Source: a virus. From it: a stretch of 30,914 nucleotides of DNA. Made by a program: the position numbers and the translations under genes. The stretch lies in IMG/VR virus record IMGVR_UViG_3300032268_000267, positions 1-30,914 of that record, one strand, 5' to 3'. A model generated the notes under the pieces. That model saw only the letters and a program-made list of their open reading frames with translations, had not been told where the DNA came from and made no database searches. Each line of letters opens with the position of its first letter. The stretch's first letter is position 1. Of the stretch, positions 8,801-17,325 are shown in pieces.

Positions 8801-11343
8801 CGACTATGACTGCTACCCAAACTTCAACACAAACACAGACTCCGAGTCAGACAGCAACTCAAACTCCGACTGTAACACAGACGCCAACTAATACTGTGAC
8901 TAATACTGCAACACAGACACCTACTAATACTGCGTCTAACACACCAACACAAACTCCTACTAATACATCAACTCCTACTCAGACAATAACTCAGACTCCG
9001 AGCAATACGGCAACTCAGACACCTACTAATACTGCGTCTAATACACCAACTCAAACCGCAACAAATACTCCAACAAATACGGCAACCCAAACACCAACTA
9101 ATACTATAACTCAAACTAAAACTCCAACACAGACCCCAACCAATACCGCAACACAAACTCAAACACCTACTCATACTCCGACACCATCGTCAACTCCAAT
9201 ATGCACAGATGAGTTGGTATTGACAGGTTTCACTACAGGCGCAACTTATGCAAATGGAACATACTATAGATTGGAAACTTACTCTGGTGGAACATTCAAT
9301 GTTGGATGGGGAAGATCTGTAGGATCAGAAATTTATTTTGTAGAAGGAGCATTCAGTGGAGATGGATATTCTTATAGTGTATTCTATAAAGAGATTCAAC
9401 CGAATGTTTATGCAACTTTGATTAAGACTAATCTTTGTGATTTCGGGGGATGTGATTGGGCTTTATTTAGAACGACAGGTGGAACATTGGGACAAGTTGC
9501 ATATGAACCAACTTCTAATGGTGCATTTTCGGTTACATTCGATCAAGGTTTCGATTATAACGGGGTTAGATTCATAAATCCTGGTATTCAAGCTTTGACA
9601 CAGGTAACTGTATCATATCCTTTTGTTTGTCCTACTCAAACACCGAGTGTGACACCAACAAATACTGCAACTCCAACTGTAACCCCAACAAATACAGCTA
9701 CTGCAAGTGTAACTCCGACTAGAACGGTAACACCTACTAGCACACCAACACCAACAGCAACATTGTCCACAGGTAATACCGATGCAAATCTATATCTTGA
9801 AGCCGTAGTTCAAGCAGGTGGAACTGGTATAACTTCAACTGTATCAGCAGCAACACAAACCTTATTTGCAGATCTAAAAACATGTGGTGTTTATGATAAA
9901 TTGGATGCTCTATATCCATTCTTAGGTGGAACTGCAGCATCTGCTAAATGGAATGCTAAAAATCCTGTTGATACAAATGCAGCGTTTAGATTGACATTCG
10001 CAGGTGGTATGGTTTATAATCAATCATTCGGTATTCAAGGTAATGCTAGTAATGCTTTTGCGGATACATATTGGGTTGAAAGTGCACAAACACCAACGTC
10101 AGCAAACACAACTATTGGTTTCTTTATTTCAGTTTCAGGAACAGCTGGCTACGAAATAGGAAGACAATATCCTGGTGGTTGGTTAGCGTTAAATGGTTCA
10201 TTATCGAATAATACGATTGGGTCTATTCAAAACTCAACACTTGGAAACTTAACTGCAACGACCCCTTCTCAAGCAATAAACTTCTTCGGTTTAACTAGAA
10301 CAAATAATTCGCAAGTTTCATTTGTGAGAGCAGGTGGAGGAGTTCAAACAGTGACGAGAAATACGGATGTTGCCCGTGCTGGTCAGTCCTTAGCTATTTT
10401 ATTTGCGGCTGGTTTTGGTGGATATTCAAATAGGGGATTAGGAACAGCATTCATTGGTGATGGTTTAACCACAACTGAATTGGGTTGTTTGAGAGATGCA
10501 ATAACAACATTCAACACAACATTAGGTAGAAATATTACTGATCCTAGTGTTTCACCAACCCCAACACCAACAAATACATCAACTCCGAGCAACACCCCAA
10601 CTAATACAACAACTCCAACTTCAACATCGAGTAGCTTCACACCATTAACACTTTGTGTTGATACAGGTGGAATTGGATGGAATACTGATACGGATGCTTG
10701 TAATGGTTTCTGTAACACTCAAACCGTATATGTCCCACAGGCTGGTGTAACTTCATTCCAACAAGCGGCTGTAACTTATGGATTACCACTATATAGTAGC
10801 ACCACATTTACTATAGCAAATAAATTCAATGGTAATAATAAATGGTTTAAGTCAGTAGGAGGAGGTGAGGTATTCCAAGTTGGAACAGATGGTTCAATGT
10901 CAGTATTCGGAGCTTGTCCATCACCAACTCCAACACAAACCTCAACCCCTACGAATACACCAACTGTGAGTGTATCTTCGACACCAGCATCAACACCAAA
11001 TTCAACACCAACTAATACCCCAACTAATACAAGAACTCAAACACCAACTCCAAGTGTGACACCATTACCAACAATTTATACACACGGAACAGTATTGGGA
11101 ACTTGTAGCAATTATTGTAATACAAATTATAACATAACAACATTAACCACAGCAGACGGAAACTATACATCTTTAACTATCGGTGATACGATATATGGAC
11201 AGGGTGGGGTTGCAGGATTTGTAGCATACTCCAATGTATCAACAGATACAACGACTGGTCCATTCAAGATTGCAGAAATAAATACAAGTGGTGTCGTAAC
11301 AGGTCTATTCGAATGTATCGGTGGAAGTTGTTCTCCAATATAA
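5899..11343 (+). CDS. Giant tail hub/fibre protein with five displayed modules on Thr/Pro linkers
   Basis: This 1814-residue protein is the largest in the window. Residues 1 to about 833 form a hub-like region; it begins MSLRIRTVISGVHKYLDLFD and has SYSKAFTLPGTKNNNEIFNY, a pattern I recall from tail/baseplate proteins of Bacteroidota phages. Then follow modules separated by TPTQTPTNT linkers: A (about 834-926, Cys-rich), linker 928-1100, B (1102-1244), linker, C (1293-1551, jelly-roll-like composition), linker, D (1580-1674), linker, E (1725-1814). B and C recur in the 788-aa protein, D in the 334-aa protein and E in the 218-aa protein. Modules are likely receptor-binding or carbohydrate-binding domains displayed at the tail tip, which is inference. 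The linkers contain almost no charged residues and no Asp, so the known Bacteroidota O-glycosylation motif D-S/T-A/I/L/V/M/T is absent from them. Confidence 0.75.
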   Translation: MSLRIRTVISGVHKYLDLFDDEDILMSFSVGEIQDITSKNSSYSKAFTLPGTKNNNEIFNYFYDINSTPLDFDPNDKFDAIISWDGYEILVGNIRLDGVTIQDEDFTYQVTFYNQVGNLAANIGDKFLRQTDLSHLSHPFTSEVILQSNVDYNLFPLTGATNYSYQNGKTMWGLYNIGYDYTGNTPFVDYVATPLVEFSDLVDGAYDPSEGHFDNFNFPVRDYYYKPTIQIKELYSSIIKDAGYEIQSDFFDTSYFERFYMPLKFLDETPYSRNALIPCYTYINENFLFSGSTSASTNPSSGITCNNLNLSANTTNLAIPDLYQGVYDFQFNYTIQSNGICEFTIVNTGPGNMTFSYVDNTLQEFVVTIPSSEIGIPYTYQGTFLSVQSGNGTVTSSSTSGAALYGLISYQQDDFPGQTFYEGPFAVRFDENCTSQFQSSQVESIARFSFVRGPFSTPKINYQIQFYFEGNNVEISDFKFQIFDAPRFLLSGQTFDYALEFPDNDYKQIDFITSVNRYFNLVVVPNPDKPSNLIIEPIVEYFGKGELLDWTTKVDYNQLQSVAPTTSLINGTLDFNFQLDQDYANQDFKSASNKVFGTDKINLNIPYKNSNINFSLIFSSPIDITINSVQSNYLTLSSFSKIKNVDSQGTSLQQFQPFKILPRVVFRGLTLPALNYGFTRVFGITQFFTYEVPYYMQSFAEQFTLRTFTNINRFTTYPFNYSGFSHYINFKGEDVTTIQPREFEFIAEDLYDIYYKDYIDDLISPENKIYKVKIYLTPNEVKQLRYDEKILIKNSIFRVNKIENFNLLEPSICDLELIKLTKTYDEHKVLYYELVPCAGGASRYCNSDLNFNLYAYIGNYVTLYDDSLNALGCHQVLQGYDNPSNNYQHYYIASGYTFNQVNAYSDCGCSGLTAFNVVQDGQAVLPPPTPSPTPTNQVTPTNTSTPTQTPSNSATPSMTASNTPTQTPTMTATQTSTQTQTPSQTATQTPTVTQTPTNTVTNTATQTPTNTASNTPTQTPTNTSTPTQTITQTPSNTATQTPTNTASNTPTQTATNTPTNTATQTPTNTITQTKTPTQTPTNTATQTQTPTHTPTPSSTPICTDELVLTGFTTGATYANGTYYRLETYSGGTFNVGWGRSVGSEIYFVEGAFSGDGYSYSVFYKEIQPNVYATLIKTNLCDFGGCDWALFRTTGGTLGQVAYEPTSNGAFSVTFDQGFDYNGVRFINPGIQALTQVTVSYPFVCPTQTPSVTPTNTATPTVTPTNTATASVTPTRTVTPTSTPTPTATLSTGNTDANLYLEAVVQAGGTGITSTVSAATQTLFADLKTCGVYDKLDALYPFLGGTAASAKWNAKNPVDTNAAFRLTFAGGMVYNQSFGIQGNASNAFADTYWVESAQTPTSANTTIGFFISVSGTAGYEIGRQYPGGWLALNGSLSNNTIGSIQNSTLGNLTATTPSQAINFFGLTRTNNSQVSFVRAGGGVQTVTRNTDVARAGQSLAILFAAGFGGYSNRGLGTAFIGDGLTTTELGCLRDAITTFNTTLGRNITDPSVSPTPTPTNTSTPSNTPTNTTTPTSTSSSFTPLTLCVDTGGIGWNTDTDACNGFCNTQTVYVPQAGVTSFQQAAVTYGLPLYSSTTFTIANKFNGNNKWFKSVGGGEVFQVGTDGSMSVFGACPSPTPTQTSTPTNTPTVSVSSTPASTPNSTPTNTPTNTRTQTPTPSVTPLPTIYTHGTVLGTCSNYCNTNYNITTLTTADGNYTSLTIGDTIYGQGGVAGFVAYSNVSTDTTTGPFKIAEINTSGVVTGLFECIGGSCSPI
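8680..9198 (+). repeat. Longest Thr/Pro linker repeat of the 1814-aa protein
   Basis: About 173 codons of TPTQTPTNTATQ-type units. A 26-base segment at 8914-8939 is repeated exactly at 9016-9041, an offset of 102 bases (34 codons), so the array has grown partly by segment duplication. Confidence 0.85.
9631..9768 (+). repeat. Thr/Pro linker between modules B and C
   Basis: A degenerate repeat encoding TPTNTATPTVTP units between the two globular modules of the 1814-aa protein. Confidence 0.75.
10551..10638 (+). repeat. Thr/Pro linker between modules C and D
   Basis: A short degenerate repeat coding SPTPTPTNTSTPSNTPTNT-like sequence. Confidence 0.7.
10921..11070 (+). repeat. Thr/Pro linker between modules D and E
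   Basis: A degenerate repeat encoding TPTQTSTPTNTP and SVSSTPAST units, ending just before module E (IYTHGTV). Confidence 0.75.
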
Positions 11344-11349
11344 AAAAAT

Positions 11350-11547
11350 ATGAAAGTAGGATTATTAACAATAGAACAAAAAGATCAGTTGGTTGGTGTT
11401 CAACTCCAACACGACTGGTATTTCAATCCTGTCCAAGATGGAAATGGTGATTGGATTATATCAACACAAGAAATAGATAATAACACGAATGTCGATGTTA
11501 TTTGGGTAAAGGACTTACCATTGATTGAATATGTTCCTTTAGCCTAA
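11350..11547 (+). CDS. Small companion protein of the 1814-aa fibre
   Basis: A 65-residue acidic protein starts 6 nt after the giant fibre gene. It contains GLLTIEQKDQL, YFNPVQDGNGDWIISTQE and VDVIWVKDLPLIEY. The 74-residue protein at 21291-21515, which directly follows the other long fibre gene, shares the same blocks (YFNPVQDA-N-WIISTQE and IWVKDLPLIEW). Such strict pairing suggests a fibre-specific partner, perhaps a chaperone or a small capping subunit, but I know no characterised family. No signal peptide or membrane helix is visible. Confidence 0.7.
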   Translation: MKVGLLTIEQKDQLVGVQLQHDWYFNPVQDGNGDWIISTQEIDNNTNVDVIWVKDLPLIEYVPLA

Positions 11548-11564
11548 ACCAATAATAAAAAAAA

Positions 11565-11574
11565 TATATTTATA
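11565..11574 (+). promoter_or_regulatory. TATATTTATA start-proximal motif, copy 2
   Basis: Identical to the copy at 1884 and ending 3 nt before the ATG at 11578. It lies in a 30-nt AT-rich gap after the companion gene. It would start a transcript at or very close to the start codon. Confidence 0.55.
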
Positions 11575-11577
11575 AGT

Positions 11578-12234
11578 ATGAGTTGTTTAACATATACACA
11601 TAATGACCCTTTAGATAGTGGGACAAAATACATTTCAGGAACAACCTGTTTGGGAACCACAGATGTTTATAATCTTAATTTTGGTGATTCTGTATGTATG
11701 GAAGCCGAACTTCCCATTATCATATGTGATGGTATAACAATCAGTGGTAGTTGTAATAGTCCTGTTGTAACACCAACACCGACTCAAACCCCAACTAACA
11801 CAAGCACTCCAAATCAAACTCCAACTCCAACATCAACATTAGGAATAACCCCAACTCCAACTACTACTACAACACCAACTAAAACACCGACTAGCACTCC
11901 AGGTCAATCACCGACACCAACAAGCACATTGACTGCAACTCCAACTCCAACAGGATTACCTCAAATTTATACTCACGGAACGGTTAGAGCAACTTGTTCT
12001 GACTTCTGTAATGCGAATTATCAAATAGATGTTCAAACACCAGCAGATGCTAGTTATGCAGCACTTACAATTGGAGATACAATATATAATCAAGGTGGGA
12101 CAGCAGGATATGTTGCATATGCTGCAACTTCAACCGATACATCAACAGGTGTATTTAGAATAGCACAAATTGATACAAATGGTGAAATATTAGGAATATT
12201 CATTTGTGTTGGTGGATCTTGTGACCCTTTATAA
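11578..12234 (+). CDS. Short structural protein carrying displayed module E
   Basis: A 218-residue protein with three parts. Residues 1-62 form a small Cys-containing N-terminal domain (four Cys; begins MSCLTYTHNDPLDSG). Residues about 64-126 are a TPTQTPTNT linker. Residues about 130-218 are a module starting IYTHGTV and ending GGSCDPL. The C-terminal module is closely similar to the last module of the 1814-aa protein: both have the TIGDTIY-x-QGG-x-AG core and end in GGSC-x-P. It looks like a second, shorter carrier for the same adhesin-like module. It has its own promoter-like motif, so it may be made in different amounts from the giant protein. Confidence 0.7.
   Translation: MSCLTYTHNDPLDSGTKYISGTTCLGTTDVYNLNFGDSVCMEAELPIIICDGITISGSCNSPVVTPTPTQTPTNTSTPNQTPTPTSTLGITPTPTTTTTPTKTPTSTPGQSPTPTSTLTATPTPTGLPQIYTHGTVRATCSDFCNANYQIDVQTPADASYAALTIGDTIYNQGGTAGYVAYAATSTDTSTGVFRIAQIDTNGEILGIFICVGGSCDPL
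11767..11955 (+). repeat. Thr/Pro linker of the 218-aa protein
   Basis: Degenerate repeat of ACN/CCN codons between the N-terminal domain and module E. Confidence 0.75.
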
Positions 12235-12240
12235 TGACTT

Positions 12241-12378
12241 ATGGAAATTAAATTTATAACTGACGAAGGGGTAAATGATACCCCAAAACAAATTAACACA
12301 TATCTGAATCACTTACAAGGTAAGATGAAAAGTTTGTTGAATTATAATTACCTATTGGAATCCCTTAACATAAGATAA
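12241..12378 (+). CDS. Small hypothetical protein upstream of the tape measure
   Basis: A 45-residue frame (MEIKFITDEG to YLLESLNIR) fits neatly between the 218-aa gene and the tape measure, with a 1-nt gap to the next ATG. It is predicted to be mostly helical and mildly basic. Genes just before a tape measure are often tail chaperones, and a short helical protein would be compatible, but nothing specific is recognisable. The tight packing is the main reason to call it. Confidence 0.5.
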   Translation: MEIKFITDEGVNDTPKQINTYLNHLQGKMKSLLNYNYLLESLNIR

Positions 12379-12379
12379 G

Positions 12380-14728
12380 ATGGCTCAAAAAAGAATTGAC
12401 ATAAAATTCAATGTAGACGATAAGTCAGTAAAAATTGCTGGTGAGGAAACAATGAAGTTGAGCCAACAGGTTCGACTATTAAAGGCTGAACTTGCTAGTG
12501 GTAAATATTCTCAAGAAGAGTTTGAGATATTAGCAACCAAATTGGGGGATGTTGAAGACCAAATGGCAAAGACCAAAACAAGGTCTGGTGACTTATTAAC
12601 ATCCCTTCAACTTATACCAGGCCCCATTGGTGAGATTGCAAGTAAGTTTAATGGAGCAATTGCTTTATTGAAACAATTCTCAGGTTTCAGTTTCAAGGAC
12701 TTAAAATTTCAATTCAAGGAAACTCTTAATGATGTAAAGGACATTGGAAAATCATTAGCAGATGCTACGGGTCTTTCATCACTTTTTGGTAAAACAGTTC
12801 AAGCAACTCAAGAGGGATTCGGTGCTGTCAGTGATGGTGTAAAAACGGCAACCATTAGTGTAAAGGGTTTTAGTAAAGCATTAGTTGCGACAGGTATTGG
12901 TGCTATTGTCGTTGCTGTTGGTCTTATTGTTGCTTATTGGGAGGATATTGTAGGTCTCGTCAATGGGGTATCTAGTGAACAAAAAAAGTTAAATGAGTTA
13001 ACCCAAAAAAATCTTGAAATTGAACAAAAGAAACTATCTGATTTAGATGGCCAAACTAATCAACTCAAACTTCAAGGTAAGACAGAGAAGGAGATTCTCC
13101 AACTCAAAATACAACAAAGTAATCAAGCCATAACTGCGGCAGAAGTTGCGTTACAGAGTGCTGAGGATACTAAAAAGGCTCAAGTTGACGCCGCGAAACG
13201 GAATCAAACAATTTTATCTGGTTTATTACAATTCATAAGTATTCCAATCACAGGGATTTTAGCAACAATAGACGCAGTCAGCGTCGGCCTGAAAGAATTA
13301 GGGGTAATAGAAGAAGCACTCACATTACGTGAAGACACCTTTGATTATCTTTCTTCATTTGTTTTTGACCCCGAAGCGGTTGAAGAAGAAGCACAAGCAG
13401 TCGTTACTACACAACAAGATACACTTAATAAATTAAAGGAACAGCAGGCTGGTTATCAGTTAGCAGTCAAAGATATTGATAAACAGGCAGCGGATAAAAA
13501 AGCGGAGACCACCAAAGAAAATAATGCTAAGGAACTTGAGGCTCAAAAAATCCTTGATGATGCAAAATTACAACAGCAATCAAAACGAGCACAGGAAGAA
13601 GCTGCAATTGAAGCAGATTATCAGGCAAAACTTCTAAAGTTAAAAGAGGCTGGTATAGAGGATGATGGTAGTTTGTTAGCACTACGAGATGCTAAACTCA
13701 AAGAATTAAGGGATAAGTATGCCGCTGAAGAATTAAAGAGACAACAAGATTTACAAAATCAACTCAGAAAAATAGAAACATCAAGGACTGAAACCTTGAT
13801 GGATGATGCACAACTTGAGATTGATATTGTGAATCAAAAGTATGAAGCACTTATTGCTGCGGCGAAAGCTAACAATGAGGAGTTCAAAACTTTAGAAGCA
13901 CTACAAGCAGCTGAAATAGAAAAAATAAGAACTGATGCTACACTCAAGGAAAACGAAAGATTAGCGGCAAATGCTGAAAAGACAAAACAAGATAATCTAA
14001 AACTTCTACAAGACGAACAGGCTTACGAACAAGAAAGATTTGCAATGAAGGCACAGGCATTGGATGGTATCATTCAACTTGCTGGTGCTGAAACTGCTGT
14101 TGGTCGGGCAGCTTTGGTTGCAAAACAAATCCTATTGGCAAAAGAATTAGTATTGGAGGTTAAGAAAAATATTGCATTCTCAAAAAGTGCATTGGCTCGT
14201 TCCCAAGTCGCTGTGGCTGAAGGCACGGCACAAACCGCAAAAATTGGTTTTCCACAAAATATAATTCCGTTAGCATTATATGCAGTTCAAGCTGCCAGTA
14301 TCATTGGTGCAATTATTAGTGCTACGAGAGCTTCAAAAACTTCTGTAGATGTCGGTGGATTAGAAGGTGGAGCAGGAACCGCACCAACCGCAGCAGCACC
14401 AACAGGAGTGGTTGCAAGAAGAAATCAAGGTGGATTTGTTTATGGTGATGGAGGGTCAATTACTGATTCCATACCAGCGATGTTATCCAATGGAGAGTTC
14501 GTGATGAATGCAAAGTCAGCATCGATGTTCTCACCAATGTTGACAGCAATGAATGATGTTGGAAACTTGCCAAATATAGGTTTACCACAGTCAATAGGTA
14601 ATCAGTCATTGGTTGATGTTATGGCTCAAACTGCCAACAATAGACCTATCAAAACTTATGTGACAGCACAAGATATGTCTAACCAACAACAGTTTGATAG
14701 AACCATTAAATCAAGGTCATTGATATAA
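12380..14728 (+). CDS. Tail tape measure protein
   Basis: This 782-residue protein sets tail length and occupies the tail lumen. Residues 1-70 are helical. A hydrophobic helix lies at about 167-187 (ALVATGIGAIVVAVGLIVAYW) and a weaker one at about 268-292. Long charged coiled-coil segments run from about 200-260 and 345-560, rich in Lys/Glu/Ala/Gln. The C-terminal part has QGGFVYGDGGS and SIPAMLSNGEFVMN (about 683-712), a signature often seen near the end of tape measures. Length would suggest a tail of roughly 115 nm using the usual 0.15 nm per residue rule. Start follows the previous stop by 1 nt. Family is clear from architecture; tail length is inference. Confidence 0.85.
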   Translation: MAQKRIDIKFNVDDKSVKIAGEETMKLSQQVRLLKAELASGKYSQEEFEILATKLGDVEDQMAKTKTRSGDLLTSLQLIPGPIGEIASKFNGAIALLKQFSGFSFKDLKFQFKETLNDVKDIGKSLADATGLSSLFGKTVQATQEGFGAVSDGVKTATISVKGFSKALVATGIGAIVVAVGLIVAYWEDIVGLVNGVSSEQKKLNELTQKNLEIEQKKLSDLDGQTNQLKLQGKTEKEILQLKIQQSNQAITAAEVALQSAEDTKKAQVDAAKRNQTILSGLLQFISIPITGILATIDAVSVGLKELGVIEEALTLREDTFDYLSSFVFDPEAVEEEAQAVVTTQQDTLNKLKEQQAGYQLAVKDIDKQAADKKAETTKENNAKELEAQKILDDAKLQQQSKRAQEEAAIEADYQAKLLKLKEAGIEDDGSLLALRDAKLKELRDKYAAEELKRQQDLQNQLRKIETSRTETLMDDAQLEIDIVNQKYEALIAAAKANNEEFKTLEALQAAEIEKIRTDATLKENERLAANAEKTKQDNLKLLQDEQAYEQERFAMKAQALDGIIQLAGAETAVGRAALVAKQILLAKELVLEVKKNIAFSKSALARSQVAVAEGTAQTAKIGFPQNIIPLALYAVQAASIIGAIISATRASKTSVDVGGLEGGAGTAPTAAAPTGVVARRNQGGFVYGDGGSITDSIPAMLSNGEFVMNAKSASMFSPMLTAMNDVGNLPNIGLPQSIGNQSLVDVMAQTANNRPIKTYVTAQDMSNQQQFDRTIKSRSLI

Positions 14729-14748
14729 TGGCATAAACTAAGAAGGAA

Positions 14749-14758
14749 TATATTTATA
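14749..14758 (+). promoter_or_regulatory. TATATTTATA start-proximal motif, copy 3
   Basis: Exact copy ending 5 nt before the ATG at 14764. It marks the switch from tail genes to head genes, so it is a reasonable promoter for the head operon. Confidence 0.55.
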
Positions 14759-14763
14759 ATTGA

Positions 14764-16359
14764 ATGAAAATCGTTGAATTACTTATTGATGATGAATTTG
14801 AAGAATCAGGTATCGAAGCCATTTCTTTAGTTTCAACACCAGCACACGAAGAAAATTGGATTGCGTTCAACTCGGAAGAACAACCCGAAGTTGACAACTC
14901 TATTACATACAGAATTGTGGAGGATGACTTCTGTGCTAACAATCCACTCCTTGACACATTAGGAGAACCATACAACAACTTAATTGATGAAGGATGGGTG
15001 TTGACTAAGGTTGAACAGATGACCCCTGAGAGGATACTCAAAATGAGTCGTGAGAAGTTCTCTGATCCAAACGCAGAATCACAAGAAGATACAGTTCAAT
15101 TTAGAATAAGATTCAAATATGTAGGTCCACGAGACAACAAGAATCGTCAGTTTTGTGCTGATATGTTATCAAAGAATCGAGTTTATAGAATTGAAGACAT
15201 TGAACAATTATCAAACCCCGAGTTTGGTAATTATGACATTTTTACTTGGAGAGGTTCATTCAACTGCAGACATACTTGGGTAAAACTTATTTATACCGCT
15301 GAAGGTAAAATCAGAAACTCTGGTGATTCAACGAGAGGACTTGAAGCAACTGATCCATTATCAGCAGGATTACAACCTGATACAAGACCAGGACCAACAA
15401 TTAGATCAGTAGATCAAGGTAGGGGTGGAGATCAATGGAAAGAAGGAATGCCAAGAACTGGTCCAAACTTATTCGCAGAGGACAAAGGACTTGAAGATGC
15501 TTGTTGGGAGGGATATGAAGCAATTGGAACTAAAATACTTGATGGTAAAGAAGTTCCAAATTGTGTTCCAATCAAAATGACAGAAGATGATTTTGCTGAG
15601 AGTATTACAGATTATCCTCAAGGTGTAAGAGACAGAGCCAGAATGGCTGTCGAATGGGCTGATGAGAATGGATGGGGTTCTTGTGGAACTCAGGTGGGTA
15701 AAACCAGAGCATCACAGTTAGCAAACGGAGACCCCATTTCAGTGGACACGTTGAAGCGCATGTATTCATATCTATCAAGACATAAGGTTGACCTTGAGTC
15801 ATCAAAGACTTATGAAGATGGATGTGGTAAGTTGATGTATGATAGTTGGGGTGGTGAAGCCGCATTGACTTGGTCAGAAAGAAAATTAAAGCAATTGGAG
15901 AATGAGAAAATGACATTCGCAGTTGCTAGTGAAGATAAAATGATAATCATCGGAGCTGCTATGGTTCCAAATAAGATGATTCACAGATATGATATGTTTG
16001 GAAATAAGTATTATGTTTATTTCTCCAAACAATCTATTAGGAAAATGGCTGATAGGTTCTTGAAACAAAAGAGAACGGATGAAACTTCAATAGAACATAA
16101 CGGAATTAAGTTAGGTTCTGACAAAGTTTATATTACTGAAAGTTGGATTAGCGAAGACCCCAAGAAAGATAAGTCCTCATTATATGGATTTGAATTACCT
16201 GCGGGAACTTGGTATATTCAAATGAAAGTAGATGATCCGAAGGTTTGGGAACTTGTCAAACAGAATGCTTTGAGTGGATTCTCGGTTGAGGGTCTATTTA
16301 GAGAAAAGTCAGTTTTTTCTAAAGAGAAAACAAAAATAAACCAAATAAAAAACTACTAA
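14764..16359 (+). CDS. Composite prohead protease (XkdF-type) with inserted MuF-like and other domains
   Basis: 531 residues in a mosaic. Residues 1-38 (GIEAISLVSTPAHEENWIAF) match the N-terminal strand of XkdF-type prohead proteases. Residues about 110-175 resemble the C-terminal part of MuF minor head proteins (KYVGPRDNKNRQFC, then GSFNCRHTW). Residues 247-270 carry a CWEGYEAIGTK...VPNCVP motif. Residues about 284-378 are a helical domain with GSCGTQVGKTRASQLA and GCGKLMYDSWGGEAAL, seen in other phage head polyproteins. Residues about 383-512 return to the XkdF protease, with candidate catalytic His445 (SIEHNG) and Ser507 (SGFSVEG) and GTWYIQMKVDDPKVW between. The protein should cleave scaffold and capsid during head maturation. 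It lies directly before the scaffold-like and capsid genes. Confidence 0.75.
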   Translation: MKIVELLIDDEFEESGIEAISLVSTPAHEENWIAFNSEEQPEVDNSITYRIVEDDFCANNPLLDTLGEPYNNLIDEGWVLTKVEQMTPERILKMSREKFSDPNAESQEDTVQFRIRFKYVGPRDNKNRQFCADMLSKNRVYRIEDIEQLSNPEFGNYDIFTWRGSFNCRHTWVKLIYTAEGKIRNSGDSTRGLEATDPLSAGLQPDTRPGPTIRSVDQGRGGDQWKEGMPRTGPNLFAEDKGLEDACWEGYEAIGTKILDGKEVPNCVPIKMTEDDFAESITDYPQGVRDRARMAVEWADENGWGSCGTQVGKTRASQLANGDPISVDTLKRMYSYLSRHKVDLESSKTYEDGCGKLMYDSWGGEAALTWSERKLKQLENEKMTFAVASEDKMIIIGAAMVPNKMIHRYDMFGNKYYVYFSKQSIRKMADRFLKQKRTDETSIEHNGIKLGSDKVYITESWISEDPKKDKSSLYGFELPAGTWYIQMKVDDPKVWELVKQNALSGFSVEGLFREKSVFSKEKTKINQIKNY

Positions 16360-16371
16360 ATCAATAACAAG

Positions 16372-17301
16372 ATGAATAGTAAAAAAACCCTTGAAAAAAT
16401 TATACAAATTCTTGGTTTATCTCCACAAGTGTTCTTTGAATCAAAAACTGATCAAGGTATCACAATGAAGATGGAAGGTGAACTAGAGTTAGGGGCAATG
16501 ATATATGTAGCTACGGAGGAAGGTTTAATCCCCGCTCCTGCTGGTGATCATATGTTAATGGATGGAACTAAAATCGAAGTTGATGAGGATTCTAAAATCA
16601 CCAAAATTGATATGGGTGGTATCGAAGTTGAAATCGAAAAAGAAGAAGAAATGAAAGAAAAATTCGCAGATGTCAAGTTGAAAGACGGTGAGATTATGAG
16701 AGTTGAAGGTGACGTTCCAACTGTGGGTCGTTTAACCAAGAAAGTTTCTTATGATGGAGCTTTGTTGCCATTCACTGATGGTGATTATGAAACTGAAGAT
16801 GGAAAGATTATTTCAATCGTAGGTGGAGCAATTGAAGGTGTCAAAGAGAAAGGTAAGGATGAATCCTTCACCATCGCAGAGACAGCTCAAGGTGCTAAAG
16901 TTGAATCCAAAACATTCGATGTTGGGGAAGAGGTCTATGTCCTTGATGGTGATTCTAAAACTCCTGCTCCTGATGGAGAACACCAAGTTGTTCTCAAAGA
17001 CGAGAGTGGAAACGAGAACAAAGTTAGATTTATCACCAAAGATGGTATAATTACCGAAAGAGAAAATGTGGAAGAAATGTCAGCTGAAAAAATTGCTGAG
17101 TTGTTTTCTGCAGCATTGAAAAAAATCGAGAATAAGATTGACGTTCTCGTAACTAAACAAACTGAACTCGAGTCAAAGTTCAAAAAGTTCTCCAAAGAAC
17201 CAGCTGGTGACCGAGTTTACAATCAAAAAACATTCGCTGAATCTCCATCAATCGATAGAATGGAATCATTCAAGAGATTGAGAGAAGCGATGAAAAAATA
17301 A
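16372..17301 (+). CDS. Scaffold-like head protein with three beta repeats
   Basis: A 309-residue acidic protein lies between protease and major capsid, the usual place for a scaffold. It contains three related units of the form 'V-x-DG...PAPDGEH...DG..I.V...I': about residues 40-80 (GLIPAPAGDHMLMDGTKIEV), 105-156 (ALLPFTDGDYETEDGKIISI) and 184-232 (TPAPDGEHQVVLKDESG). These are followed by a Lys/Glu coiled coil at 233-275. An initial 30-residue segment is helical. The repeat unit is familiar from head proteins of Bacteroidota phages (recalled). Scaffold role is inferred from position, acidity and the C-terminal coiled coil, and it may instead be a capsid-lining or decoration precursor processed by the protease. 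Confidence 0.65.
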   Translation: MNSKKTLEKIIQILGLSPQVFFESKTDQGITMKMEGELELGAMIYVATEEGLIPAPAGDHMLMDGTKIEVDEDSKITKIDMGGIEVEIEKEEEMKEKFADVKLKDGEIMRVEGDVPTVGRLTKKVSYDGALLPFTDGDYETEDGKIISIVGGAIEGVKEKGKDESFTIAETAQGAKVESKTFDVGEEVYVLDGDSKTPAPDGEHQVVLKDESGNENKVRFITKDGIITERENVEEMSAEKIAELFSAALKKIENKIDVLVTKQTELESKFKKFSKEPAGDRVYNQKTFAESPSIDRMESFKRLREAMKK

Positions 17302-17325
17302 ACATAAATAAAAAATCATACTAAA

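Noticed and set aside
8680-9198. Repeat array considered as a CRISPR array
   Set aside because: Units are short, degenerate and translate as a continuous linker inside one gene; there are no regular unique spacers and no cas genes.
10383-10718. Minus-strand frame of 111 residues (Val/Gly-rich)
   Set aside because: It lies wholly within module C, the linker and module D of the giant fibre on the opposite strand, and has low-complexity Val-Gly composition.
5899-11343. Diversity-generating retroelement as the source of module variation
   Set aside because: No reverse transcriptase gene and no template-repeat/variable-repeat pair were seen in the window.
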